From assembly GCF_000003815.2 (NCBI RefSeq), contig NC_049988.1:2080657-2144656 (forward strand): a DNA stretch of 64,000 nt, written 5' to 3'. Positions 45,378 to 56,656 of this stretch are shown here, piece after piece (within the stretch, counting starts at the first letter, position 1; the number at the start of each line of letters is the position of its first letter). The notes under the pieces were generated by a model. The model made no database searches. It saw nothing but the letters and a program-made list of their open reading frames with translations, and was not told the origin of the DNA. The position numbers and the translations under genes were made by a program. The DNA is from Branchiostoma floridae. Lineage: Eukaryota; Chordata; Leptocardii; Amphioxiformes; Branchiostomatidae.

Positions 45378-47206
45378 TATATTTCAGCCATACCATATAT
45401 GGTATGGTGAAATATATTGTACTCGTAATGTTTCTTTCTTTCTTTCTTTCTTTCTCCTGTCAAATCTTCAAAGCGATTCATCTCCGTCGTTCCGTGACCG
45501 AATGACCTGAAATTTGGCACAAGGGTAGAGTGGGTCAATACCAAGGTGCTGTTTTCTCATTTTTTTGATATCTGCCTCTAAAATGATTTTATTGAAGTTT
45601 AAAGGTCATGTTTTGACCAAAACGGTATATTGTGGCCCCCTGTTCCCTTGAATTACAATGGAATGACCTTAAATTTGGTGTAGATAGGCATTAGATAGTT
45701 GGTAAAATGATCCAAGTAAAATTTTGGGCATAAACTACTTTAAAATGCTTAATTTCAGCGCTTTTCTGAGGGGAAATTGGTTTTCTTTCGGCTTCCTGCC
45801 GTGAACTCCAGTGACCCCAGAGCCCACACGTGCCAGGTGCCAGCGGTCTGGGGAGAGCGAGAATTAATTACTTTATGGACGCCAGCCAATCAGCGACGAG
45901 AAAGGCGAATGCTAGTTAATATTCATAAGCGGGGCCTTGCAATCCCGTATATACACAAACAGATGCATATTACAGCCTTACAGTGGCCATATGGTCCCCT
46001 TTGCCGGGTTTGAAATTGTAGTTTGCGAGGATTTGGAGTTCAGACAGGGTCATTTGAGCGGTAGCGGACGGTACGCGTGCATTGAACGTTAGTGTCGATG
46101 AATTTACCAACATTCCGCACGGCACTATCAATCATTTTCGGCAGATTTGGACAGGGAAAATTGGACGGCTTGCGTTTAGTTTTGATACGTAAGTTTGACA
46201 GTGGCGAGAATGCATGTATTTTTCCCCGAACAAATGTAGGTACTTCTAGTGTTGTTGTTGTTCTTTTTTGACGTAAACTTTGTACATTCAAATTGTAAGT
46301 AACTTTAAACTGCCAGAGTTTGAGCCCAATAAAACACTCTCAATACCAGAGTATCACCACTGACCTCCGAAAAGAAACCCCCGAACAAAGTAGAAACACC
46401 TATCCTCCAGGTCTCGCACGCTACGAGCAGGAAATTATAACACTCAGACAAGATTACGTCCGATGGCTGATTGCATACAAAGTAAAACAATTTAACAGTG
46501 GTATGCAGGGGCATATACTTAACAAAGAATTCGAAGGAAAATGAAATATATAGATAAAGCCAAATCAAGTTAACTTGTTCGTCCTAGGATTTTTCAGAAA
46601 AGAAAGGAAGCGACAGGGTGGTAAAATTCTTGTAAAATTTCGAGACGTCTCCGTTTATGTAATGGCTCATACAAAACAAGAAGAAGATTGAAGTTTTTAG
46701 CTTGAAAAAAACAACAACACTCCTACTACACAGTACCTGCACCTGACAATTATTAAAACGTATGCCCTACTTGCTTAAAAAAAAGTTCACTGCAATAATA
46801 AATGCACCCACATCACAAGGAGATTATGACGGTACTTAGACCTAGTTATCGAAGTGGAAATTGTTGAATGGCGTCATGTAATTTCATGACGAAAATCTTC
46901 TGAATGGAAGATGCGTTTTTTTTTTCACTCTCGGAAAAATAGGAGCTGCCGCAATTCTAAAAACCAATCAGTTATGCATAGGCGCTCCTGTGGAAGATTA
47001 TATTCTTCCATATGGGCCCGGGGCATATTGGGCAAGCTCTGTTTTGACATGGAATCAATTAACAATATTAGTTCTCTTTTGGGGATAACTTACATTAAAT
47101 ATTGCATTTTTGCGCAGGGGTGACTTGGAACAGTCCAATGTTGCGTGGGAATGGGTATGGCTGAAATATGCTGTATTTGCACCCAAGCAAATGTCGGCCT
47201 TTCTAG
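45378..47206 (+). mobile_element. Complete non-autonomous Helentron, type A ends (1.83 kb)
   Basis: The left end TATATTTCAGCCATACC is followed by the inverted GGTATGGTGAAATATA (a 5' hairpin), a (TTTC)n leader, TCCTGTCAAATCTTC, and one or two monomers with GACCTGAAATTTGGCACA. The right end has GGTATGGCTGAAATATGCTG, hairpin ATTTGCacccaAGCAAAT, GTCGGCCTTT and CTAG (47,203-47,206), then T. The middle (45.78-47.05 kb) is unique and has no gene. It supplies the unbroken reference for the outer element at 14,562-32,940. Confidence 0.8.
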
Positions 47207-47209
47207 TGA

Positions 47210-49425
47210 TAATAGATGTTACAGTAAAAACTGCGTTCTGCAGAAAAGGAATAGACCCTTTGCAGTTTTCGTTAGCTGAATCATACTTGTAAGTTGGAAT
47301 GGTTCAGTCGGTCAATGAATAATCATGGTTTCAGCCAGTCTTTTGTGAATCTACTTGTTATGTTTAAATAAAACCAAGTTAAGACCTATAGACTGCCCTT
47401 CGGTACGCTCTCAATTCTGGCTACATCTTGCAGCTGCTTCTTCCATCAGCGCGAGTGAAACTAGACCATCCTTGCTCACTACCTCCCCTCGTCCCTTCAA
47501 TCCGTTGTTATTCTCTGAGCAGAAACCTGTGGCCAATGAATGAATGAATGAATAAATAAATGAATGAATGAAGAATGACACCTCATACCATATAATGTAT
47601 GCATGCATACAGGTGTCTGTACCTGCTATCACACTAAAATACTTCTGTCACACCTTAGGCTTTCTATCTATGTGGTATTAATGTACAATGAGTTTCTTGT
47701 TTTTTTAAGCTTTAGCTACAAATATACTGATTTCAAGTTAATCAACGTGTCATCCTTCCAGTCATCTTGGAAATTAAGAGATAATGGATAACAGACTGGA
47801 AATTGGCCTTTTATTGGGATTTTAACTTGAGAGACACAGCCCAGAACATAAAGTAAAAAAGGCATTACTTTGTTTCTGTAGTCCGGCTGACAGTTATAAG
47901 TACTGCTCTAATAGCCTCCGTCAGTACTGGTTTCTAAACAACGAATAGACATAAATTAAATTTCATATTCTAGATGCAGAGATTTGAGACTGAAGGCTAA
48001 TCTAACCCTATTCAGACAGGGGGTGAGGCCCGCACCGACTTCCTTGTCGCAAAACGCCTAAACGACTTGCACTAGAGCCACCAAACTTTTCCTTAAATTT
48101 AGAGGGCAGCAAATCATAGCATTTACAAAAATTCATAGCTTTTTTTTTTACCTTGAAGAAGGGTTTCTGACCGTCATATTTTACAAACTTCGCTGATGTT
48201 TGCTTTAAATTTATATGTTTATGTAGTTATAGGGTCAATATACCTCTTAAGTTGCTTGGCGGGTCACAGTGCGAACGCTTACTTCTCGTCCTTGCCCAGG
48301 ACAAGGAAGTGAGCTTTCTTGTCCACTTCATACATGCAAAAACGACCCTACAGATCCACAGCAAACAGCTAGAAGGCCGAAATTAACTGTAGATACGAAT
48401 CGATGCAGAGTGTCCAGACCACTACACAAGCAGAACACAGTGGACTACTACTCCTAAGGATCGGCTAGATACCTTCCTACCACAATAAAGTCAAACCTAT
48501 AATACAGAACACGCTGCTGAAGTACCAAGATCAACCAACGGGGGGTGCAAAATCGACCTTGACCATTAGCCACCGGTCCAAACCCATTGCAGTCCTTCCC
48601 GGAGTTCTTGAGATACTGTCTACCCCCACATAACCTACTCTTAAAGCAGAGGTTGGTTTCCACCAAAGGGTCGGTCGATAGAAAACGGATGAAAACATCG
48701 CGATTTTTCCACCAACCTCTGCTTGGAGAGTACACATAACCTACAGAGCAAAACTGGTATGGCCAAAACACTTCCATCTTCATGGAAGTAATGATGCGAT
48801 GATCTACACTGTTCAAAGGAACCTTCTTGGCAACCACTTTATACTGACATGTCTGGAATACAGTACTTGAGCCTCCACCCTACCGTGCGTCAGAATTGGC
48901 GTTTACGTAAACAATTGCATATTGCCAGTGTTCATAGAGTATCACATACTTCACAGCGAACCTCTAACCATAGACCTCTCGCTTTTATGTAGTTAAAAGC
49001 GGTCACAACAGTTAATTGATAGACCGGTTTCTCAACGTAGGGTATTTCCATGCGTCAGAATACGTATTTTTTTCAGCATCATTTCTGAAACAGTCGTTGG
49101 AAACTACAGTTCTTTGAGAAGTCCGATGTCTTTTTTTGAGCTTGATATAATCTTCTATGATGATGTTGTTTCCAAAGTAATTTAATTCAAATGACTAATA
49201 TTGGTACCGCAAACCCATCTAACATGTATTTGCCACGGAACAATAGTTATCTTCAAGTTGCAATATGTAATTACTGCGCCCTATTTAATTATTGTGGAAC
49301 CATGACCGTAGATCGAACGCAGCTTATTTCCATGACCACGTCGGTGTGTATTGTTCGATGATAATAAAATTGCTGTTCTCGGGAAACTAAATTATGTTTC
49401 AGGCTAGATGTAATCCCTTTTGATG
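47210..49425. other. Spacer DNA; microsatellite and family T fragment only
   Basis: 47,534-47,572 is a (TGAA)n run. 47,998-48,130 carries the left end of family T (CCCTATTCAGACAGGGGG, CTTGCACTAGAGCCACCAAA). 48,635-48,725 holds a 14-bp inverted repeat (AAGCAGAGGTTGGT / ACCAACCTCTGCTT). The 127-codon minus frame at 48,454-48,837 covers that repeat and has no known domain. Confidence 0.5.
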
Positions 49426-49426
49426 A

Positions 49427-51600
49427 AACAGGGTTTTTGGCGTAGAACAATGTGTAATCTGTTTACATTATGTCCCGACAGTTACCATGGCAACAAAGTT
49501 CCATGCATGCCATCTTGATGGGTGGTCCCACCTGCGGTTCATTTTCAATGTGGGTTCTTATATGGTTCATGAACTTGATACTTGTTCTCCGGCACGCATG
49601 TTTGGCTTGCAATTGGTAGCGGCCATTGTTATATAACAAATACATTATCTGTGTGTTATTATATATAGTTCATGGGTGGTCCCACGTGAGCGTTGTTCAT
49701 TCCTCCAGTCCGTCGGTAGAATCCGCTCTATATGGACGTGCGACTGGTCGCTCCTTTCTGAACATCTTGGGGTAAAATACGCGAAATCACGGACTTTTCT
49801 TCTCAGACTCCTCTTGCCAAAATTTCCGAAAATACGCTAATGCTGCTGGTGTTTATATTACTACAAGGACTTGTCTGATCGGACTCCTTTTTCGGGACCT
49901 TCCATAATACGCGAATCCTGTTGGTGTTTACAGCACGGACTTATCTGCCCGGGCTCCTCTTGCCGGACTTTCCCCATTCCCATCGTTTGTTTAGTATCAG
50001 CGAGAACCTCAAGACTTAGTTAATTTTTTCTCGCTATTCTTGCGGTAAGTGCCATACTCTCTAATGTTGTTGTGTTCCATTTTTACTGGCTCTTCCTTTA
50101 CAAAGCTGATAAGGTTTTACCAGCGGCCATCCTCTATTTTCCGTTCCAACTAAAGATGGACCACGGGCTACGGTCCGTCATCACATCGGATCATTCTTTA
50201 GTAAAACGGTTAGAGACCTTTGTTGGGGCACGGACGAGAGCGCCATCCGGCCGTGCAGTGAAACGGGATTTCTTCTTGTTCGGGGCATGCGTGGACTTTT
50301 ATGGTATGCCTGGTTGTAATATCCCCCCGCTTTAGATCTCGTGCACTGCCCTATAGCTACATTCAAGCCTTTCGTCTGAAATTGTGTACGTGGAACTCCG
50401 GGTGTTGTTGACCTCTGAAATCCTGATCTATCTCCAATCGTAATCGCTCGAAACCTCGCAATCCCTGCATTCTCCCTTTAGGAAATCCCAGCTCTAAAAT
50501 TGTCATCTTGTGGGAGCCTCTACGGCGACTGGACAATCCCCCTAACTTGCCCGACTTCTCATGTCGCCTTAGTTACTTTATAAACGCATTGAAAGGAATT
50601 ATTGTTTTGGGCTTCCCTAAGGTCACAGTATGGCCCCACAGAAAATTGTTCAGACGTACCCCAAACTATTTTGCCTCAGACGGTTTACACTTATCTGAAC
50701 TCGGTAACTTGCAATACTACAGGAGTATTTAGATACTCAATTAAATGTATTTAACTTGGCTTGACCGACTTTGTACCTGCCATTTTGTCAAATTATGTTT
50801 TGTTAAAACTTTCACACTAGGGCACAATTAGCGCCCTGTTGGCCGACTTCTATTACTCCGAAACTAAGCGCAAGATTAGGTTCCCGCGCGATTTGGGTGT
50901 TCCGCACGCAGTTAAGCCTGCATTAGCGGGATTGTTGTTGTATAACACATGTACAGCTTGTCAGGCAATTCCAGCAGTCTCGCCCTCATGCATCCGATGT
51001 GCTATTCCTATGGTTTATGGACCGACAGTTTAAAAGGTTGTGTTTTACGCCAAGCACTGTTGTCATTGCTGTTCATCTATGTATCTGTTAGAACAGTTTG
51101 AAGCAAAAAGCTATTTGCCTCGCAAAACAGGGTTTTTGGCATAGAACTATGGACAATCTGTTTTCATTATGTCCCGACAGTTACCATAGAAACAAAGTTC
51201 CATGTCTGTCATCTTGATGGGTGGTCCCACGTGCGCAGTGTTCATTCCTCCAGTCCGTCGGTACAATCCACTCCATTTGGACGTGCGACTGGTCGCTCCT
51301 TTCCGAACATCTTTTGAGAAAACTACGCGAACCACATAGGTTTGCTCATAGGCCCCACAAGTCAGTTACTGTGTTGTTACGTGATTTTCACGCCGGTTCA
51401 ATTTCCATGTGGGTTCTTATATGGTTCGTGAACATGAGACTTGTTCTCCGGCACGCCCGTTTGGGTAAATAGCGACCGGTGTTATATCCTGTAGCAGATG
51501 CATTATCTGTGGGTTCTTGTATGGTTTATGAACTTGAATCCTGTTCTCCTCCGCGGCACACCAGTTTGGCTTGGTAGCGGCCATTGTTATACACTATAAA
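49427..51600 (+). mobile_element. Deleted retroelement with split direct repeats (DIRS/Ngaro-like?)
   Basis: 49,427-49,530 matches 51,125-51,235 (GGGTTTTTGGC, TTATGTCCCGACAGTTACCA, CATCTTGATGGGTGGTCCCA). 49,675-49,775 matches 51,219-51,312 (CATTCCTCCAGTCCGTCGGT, GACGTGCGACTGGTCGCTCC). 49,545-49,655 matches both 51,409-51,512 and 51,511-51,600 (GGGTTCTTATATGGTTC, GGTAGCGGCCATTGTTATA). The interior has a coding remnant (next entry). Direct repeats that are split and re-ordered, plus a hydrolase-like segment, fit Ngaro/DIRS-type elements; a plain LTR element is the alternative. No reverse transcriptase or recombinase frame is left. Confidence 0.5.
50508..50735 (+). pseudogene. SGNH/GDSL-hydrolase-like C-terminal remnant of a retroelement
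   Basis: The plus strand encodes IVLGFPKVTVWPHRKLFRRT then YFASDGLHLSELGNLQYYRS. The DGxHLxxxGNxxYYRS ending is the Asp-His block of SGNH hydrolase-like domains that occur in some retroelement proteins. The sequence upstream contains stops, so the gene is broken. Confidence 0.55.
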
Positions 51601-51602
51601 AG
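51595..51602 (+). promoter_or_regulatory. Putative TATA box of GPCR-B
   Basis: TATAAAAG lies 45 bp before the chosen ATG (51,647). It is at the right edge of the retroelement repeat; the sister repeat at 49,640-49,650 has TATATAAC at the same place. Confidence 0.45.
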
Positions 51603-51646
51603 ATGCATTACCTGCCAATCTTCCTATGTGTTACAGAGAGACAAGG

Positions 51647-54052
51647 ATGGATAACTTCACGGAAAACTTTATCGGCAACACCAGCGCCTCGAATCTGACG
51701 GCTTTCTGGCTGCGCTGGAACCTGTCGGCTTACTGGCTGGACTGGAACCAGACAGATTACTGGATGGACTGGAACCAAACAGATCACTGGATGGACTGGA
51801 ACCTGACGGATTATTGGCTGGACTGGAACCTGACGGCTTACGGCATTGCCTCAAACCTGACGTCTGACGGGCTGACCGCCGTGGCTTATGTCATGCCGAC
51901 CGTCTGCGGAGTCATCTTGTTGATCGGGGGCATCGGCAACTCGCTGGTTATCTACATCGTGGCGCGCTACAGCGAGATGAGAACCGTCACCAACTATTAC
52001 ATCGTCAATCTGGCCGTCACCGACCTGGCCTTCCTGGTTTGTTGTATCCCCTTCATTAGCATCAACTACCTGATGTACGGCTGGATCTTCGGCAAAACCC
52101 TGTGCACCTTCGTCTTCTACATGATGCAGGTGAGAAAAGTGTTGCTTGTNNNNNNNNNNNNNNNNNNNNNNNNNNNNNNNNNNNNNNNNNNNNNNNNNNN
52201 NNNNNNNNNNNNNNNNNNNNNNNNNNNNNNNNNNNNNNNNNNNNNNNNNATGTATCTGCTTTGAGATAGTATTAACTGTGATTTTATACCAGTATCGTAC
52301 CAGCATTGTCAAGATTTTCAGTCCTTCAAACATAACGTTGTTAAAGGCATGTTTTGTCAGTATGGGGAGGAAAAACGTATTAAAAAGTTATATTTTATAG
52401 TTATATTTCTTCTTTGTTCGCATGCCCCTGGCAGGTAACAGTCCAGGCTACGTGCATCACGCTTGCAGTGCTGAGTATTGACCGCTACTGCGCCGTTGTA
52501 CATCCGCTCCGCTCCATCAACTTCCGCACGCCCAAGGTGGCCGCAATTACCAGTTGCTGCACATGGATAGGTACGGCAGATATGTTTTGTTACCTTTGCC
52601 AGAGGATTATGTTTTGATCGTGTTCGTTTGTCTGTCTTTCCGTCTGCCTTTGTGTTAAAAACATAACTCGAGAAGCTTTGTATGGCTGCTAATGATATCT
52701 GTTAGATGGGTAGGGGTCAAGCAAACGAAAGTGAAAATGACAACGCCATCCCCAACGGATTCTTAGGGTACTACATCAAAATTTTCCTTTCATAACTCAT
52801 GCTCTCGCTGTAAATAAGCAACGAGGAACTAGCATATAATCCAATACAGCGTTAATGACACACAACAAATAAGCGACTCTCTGAATTGACATATAAAATA
52901 TTAAGCAAGTAACTTCTGATATCCCGTACATATTGTTGTGTATGCGTGAAAAACGTGGCAATGGCCTGTCACTAATATTTGACAAATAGCTGACCACAAT
53001 ACATGATTTAAAAAAAAAAACTTGAGATATAAGTTAATATGTAAATTACTATTTGACGTCTGCTGTATGCCAAACCATTGTTTTTTTTTTCTGTTGCCAG
53101 CCAGGTAGAGATCCCCTACAGAGTATACTGTAAATGCAGAAACTTTCGCGGTGGTTAATGTTCGCCGTTTTTGCGGCAGCCGCTTTTCACGAACAAGTTT
53201 TTCAAGGCAGTGAGAGACTACAATGCATGGTGCTACCTCTAAATAAAATCATCGCAAAAAGTCCATTTTCCCGCCATCGCAAAATTAAAAGAAATTAAAT
53301 CTCCGCGAACTTAAATTCATTTATTGTAAGTCATTTATGATGGTTGGATAATTGAGGGAGTTAATTAGCAGAAGTTTCTTTTAGAAACCTACTTACTTCT
53401 AGCTTGTGTGTTAACCATCATTTTATATTGTCTTTATATTCTACTTTTGCCAGGTTCATACCTCCTTGCCCTGGCTCTTGGTATGAACCTTCAACTCATA
53501 GAAGTCGACAACTTCGGGCCTCAGGAGATCTGCAAGGATATCTGGCCCAATCCGTATGCACAGAGAAGCTTCATGCTCTACACCTTCCTCATCACCTACG
53601 TCATCCCGCTGCTCATCTGCACCGTCAGCTGCTCCCTCATCGTCCGCAGCATCCTCAACCGCTTCAGCATGAACCACGCCCAGGAGGCGGACGTCGACGC
53701 CCAGCTGGCCCGTCGGACATCCTGCATGGTGGTGGGTGTGGTGGTTCTCTTCGCCGTCTGTTGGCTGCCAAATCATGTCATTAACATGTGGGCTGTGTTT
53801 AAGCCAGTTATGCAGAATATCTCCGAAACAACCTACTGGCTTAAGACCGTTGCGTTGATTCTCTGTTATTCCAATTCTGCGGTAAACCCTTTCGTGTACA
53901 CCCTGTTAGGGGAAAACTACCGCCGATGTATCAAGCTGTCCTTCCCATGTCTGTTCAGACAGGAACAACCCAAACAGGGTTCGTTCAGTGCAAAAGACGC
54001 ATCTAATGAAGTTGTAAAGATGACTTGTTTTGATCCAGATAAACCAAAATAG
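51647..54052 (+). CDS. Rhodopsin-family GPCR, galanin/kisspeptin-receptor type (GPCR-B)
   Basis: Exons: 51647-52129, 52435-52570, 53454-54052; joined 1,218 nt, 405 residues. Splice sites are CAG|GTGAGA, GGCAG|GTAACA, ATAG|GTACGG, CCAG|GTTCA, with the same phases (0, 1) as GPCR-A. The ATG at 51,647 is preferred over one at 51,584 because MDNFTE aligns with the start of GPCR-A and the DNA just upstream is conserved as UTR. The N terminus is longer than in GPCR-A, by nonapeptide repeats of the type NQTDYWMDW (51,692-51,862), and carries nine N-glycosylation sites. TM1 GNSLVIYIV, TM2 NLAVTDLAFLVCC, TM3 QATCITLAVLSIDRYCAVVH, TM6 CWLPNHVINMW (galanin-receptor-like) and TM7 NSAVNPFVYTLLG are intact. 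Introns are short (one holds the N gap) and lack the TIR insertions seen in GPCR-A. Confidence 0.88.
51692..51862 (+). repeat. 27-bp coding repeat in the GPCR-B N terminus
   Basis: About six copies of AAC-CWG-ACR-GMT-TAC-TGG-MTG-GAC-TGG encode N(L/Q)(T/S)(A/D)YW(L/M)DW. Each unit begins with an N-glycosylation sequon. GPCR-A has a single related stretch at this place, so the repeat expanded in one copy. Confidence 0.9.
52150..52249. other. Assembly gap (100 N) in GPCR-B intron 1
   Basis: A run of 100 N between exon 1 and exon 2. Confidence 1.
53126..53330. mobile_element. MITE with TACTGTAAATG ends (copy 2, GPCR-B intron 2)
   Basis: TATACTGTAAATGCAGAAAC at the left, TTCGCGGTGG inside, and a worn right end CCGCGAACTTAAATTC...TTATTGTAA. 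Same family as 12,874-13,085. Confidence 0.7.
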
Positions 54053-54059
54053 CACGACG

Positions 54060-55680
54060 CGGAAACTTTTTATTGAAGCATGCTTAAATGTAACGTGCAT
54101 ATATACATAACGTTAATCTACTCTTTCCGCAACTTAAAGATCCAATCCCGATAACGTAAAGCTTGCCTTTAATGTGCCTAATTTGGATAAGTACGTTAAG
54201 GCACTCATGCCCATGCCTTTCCGGAATATTATATGCCTTTCCGCGATATTTTCGTCTCATTTACGGCATATTTTATATCGGCATGACTCAAATATAACCA
54301 AAATATATCGGGAAGAGAGTTCGCTACTCTTGGTTTCATCAAACACGCAAAGTAACGCTGCTACTTCAACCAAATGAACGTTACCCCCTCCCCTTATGTA
54401 AAATAAGCTCAATGGTAAAGGAATTTTTAAATAGGATCAGCGCAAGACCTTCTAGATACTACATGTAAAGCGCATATTTGAGGTCAAATTAATCAGTTAC
54501 TATTTACACTTAGTCTTGGTGCATTGATTGGTTGTTTTTCTGTTTATCTTTTATTATAACCATCGAGCCTAATATCATAACAGTTGTTGTTAAAATAATC
54601 ATAGATTTTTTACGCTATAGTGACCATACCAACAATTGTGATGGAAATAAATCTTACAACCGCAATAGTTACACACCAAAATGCAAAATGAGTTCAATAT
54701 TTAACACAAATTTAATTTGCATAGCCATTAATCTATTCACCAAGACGCCATATACGTGTATCTATTGCTTTTCATATTTGTTGGTGTTACACAGGCGATT
54801 TTTATGCATATTAAACTATAGGTACAGCATGTAATAGTAATTGTGTTAAAGTTATGGCTTCATTTTGGTGCTGTGCAAGGATCGTGCTTTAGTCTAGTAA
54901 ATGTTCCAGTATTTATGCTGTAAATTGTTTGTATGGTTGAAAAATTCAGCCTTTTAAGATATTTACACTGTGTAAAAGTGATTTTATATGACAGATACAT
55001 TGTTAAAGCATAACAAATAAATGTTCATTCTAACATTATTTTTTTTCCGTCGATACATTTATGCACAGGGTCGCTGAAAATAATTTGATTTAGTTTTTTT
55101 TTAAGTTTCGACCATTAAAACGTATACAAAACTATTGAAAAGAGCTTTTAAAGTAAATAAGCAAATATTTTCTTACCATCAAAGCTCATTAATACAATTA
55201 ACTTTGAGGTATTATGATAATACATTTTGAATGTGTATATTGAATTTCATTTGTTTTTAATTTTTGATTTTCAATCCTGAATATGTGATGTTATCGAAAG
55301 TGGAAATAATAGGAATACTAAACACTAAAATGAAACAGAGAGTATTATTTAGTAGTCTCTTTGTATGGTTATATCTATCACTGTTAATTGCTACATACAT
55401 ATCCACTATCTTGTTTCTACCATGTACATGCAATTAGCCTACGGGCATGAACATTCTTGTTTCTGATGTGAATTGTTCTACATCATACAGTATAATACGA
55501 TGAACAACATGTTTACAATAACCCTTATCTAATGCGTATGTTGAATATAATAGTTGCGTTTAATTACTTAATCATACATCTGTATACTTAAACTAAGTCA
55601 ATCCATTATACATCAATTAGACTTTGCCATTGTTACTTGCTCCTTTTTTATCCAGATACATTATATTGACCAGAAAAGCT
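54060..55680. other. AT-rich 3' flank of GPCR-B, no gene
   Basis: No coding support. AATAAA-like sites occur (for example near 55,015). The segment corresponds to 32,941-35,130 in arm 1. Confidence 0.5.
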
Positions 55681-56656
55681 TTATGAATTAATGACTTTCA
55701 TGTTAACTTTGTAGTGATGTTTAGTTTGGTAAAGATTTTTTTTCAATTATAATGACATCGAGATGAATGACTATGGTAAATGATATATACATTAATAATT
55801 GTTTCTGCTTGAATGCTGAACATAAATCAATAATTGCCCCCTGCTACAATTGGCTAATAAACATCATATAACTCCAATGTTTCTAGTGTAAACCTCATGT
55901 GTAAGCCTGCGTATACGCTTCCACTTTATATAAGTTTTGATATGTACGTTTCGATTATGCAATGTATAAGGGAAACGCGACTTCTGCGTGGTAAAGAAAA
56001 GGTGAGCTTAAAATCTTGCTCCTTCCACACAGCAAGCTAAGTTATAAATTGACAGGGTTAACCCTTTTTTTAATTTCTGAAAGGTAGCCATATAGCTTGA
56101 CGACTTGGGCCCTTTACATTTTACAAGAAACCGCTTGCTAAGCAGTCCACACACGAAATGTTTTAAAGAATAAACACAAATACATTACTGACAGTCTACC
56201 ATAAGGTCACTTTATGAACCCCCTATCCGGCTTCCTTTTGGGGGGGGGGGAGGTGATCCAGAGATCTTGAAAATACAACATGTAGCACAGTTAGCAATTC
56301 ACCGGTCACAGAGACAGGCTGAGGCCTTACGTACTAACTAAATGTAGCCATCACTTTTCAAACCAGTAACATCAATGTAGGCGGTTAAGTATCTTTGTTT
56401 ACGTATGGAAATTCAGCATTAAGCCTTCTGGTGTTTGTTTTGCTTTATTGTGCTTGATTATATATAAAGAAGCCCTGAAACTGACATTGTAGGCTTTGCA
56501 AATGTTAGTTGGCATGTGGACATTTGCAACGTGTCATTGATGCGCCCTAGCAATTCATGTCGTAATTGCAACCATTAGCTTTTTCTATAATAATAACACG
56601 GACCGCTAGGAAGCATTTTTGATCCATGCAATACTCTAATATGGCTATCTATAGTA

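Larger units (their letters stand above)
51605..56262 (+). repeat. Inverted segmental duplication, arm 2 (undisrupted)
   Basis: This arm carries GPCR-B and ~2.2 kb of its 3' flank, and matches arm 1 in reverse orientation. Its flank contains the empty site of the 18.4-kb Helentron nest at 55,686-55,687 (TATGAATTAATG on the plus strand). The far border is near 56,262, where the run of G (56,240-56,250) corresponds to ~13,960 in arm 1. Confidence 0.7.

Noticed and set aside
48454-48837. 127-codon minus-strand frame
   Set aside because: It spans a 14-bp inverted repeat and has no recognisable domain or splice pattern; likely chance.
50072-50335. 87-codon frame as an independent gene
   Set aside because: It lies within the deleted retroelement and shows no known domain; more likely part of its broken coding region.
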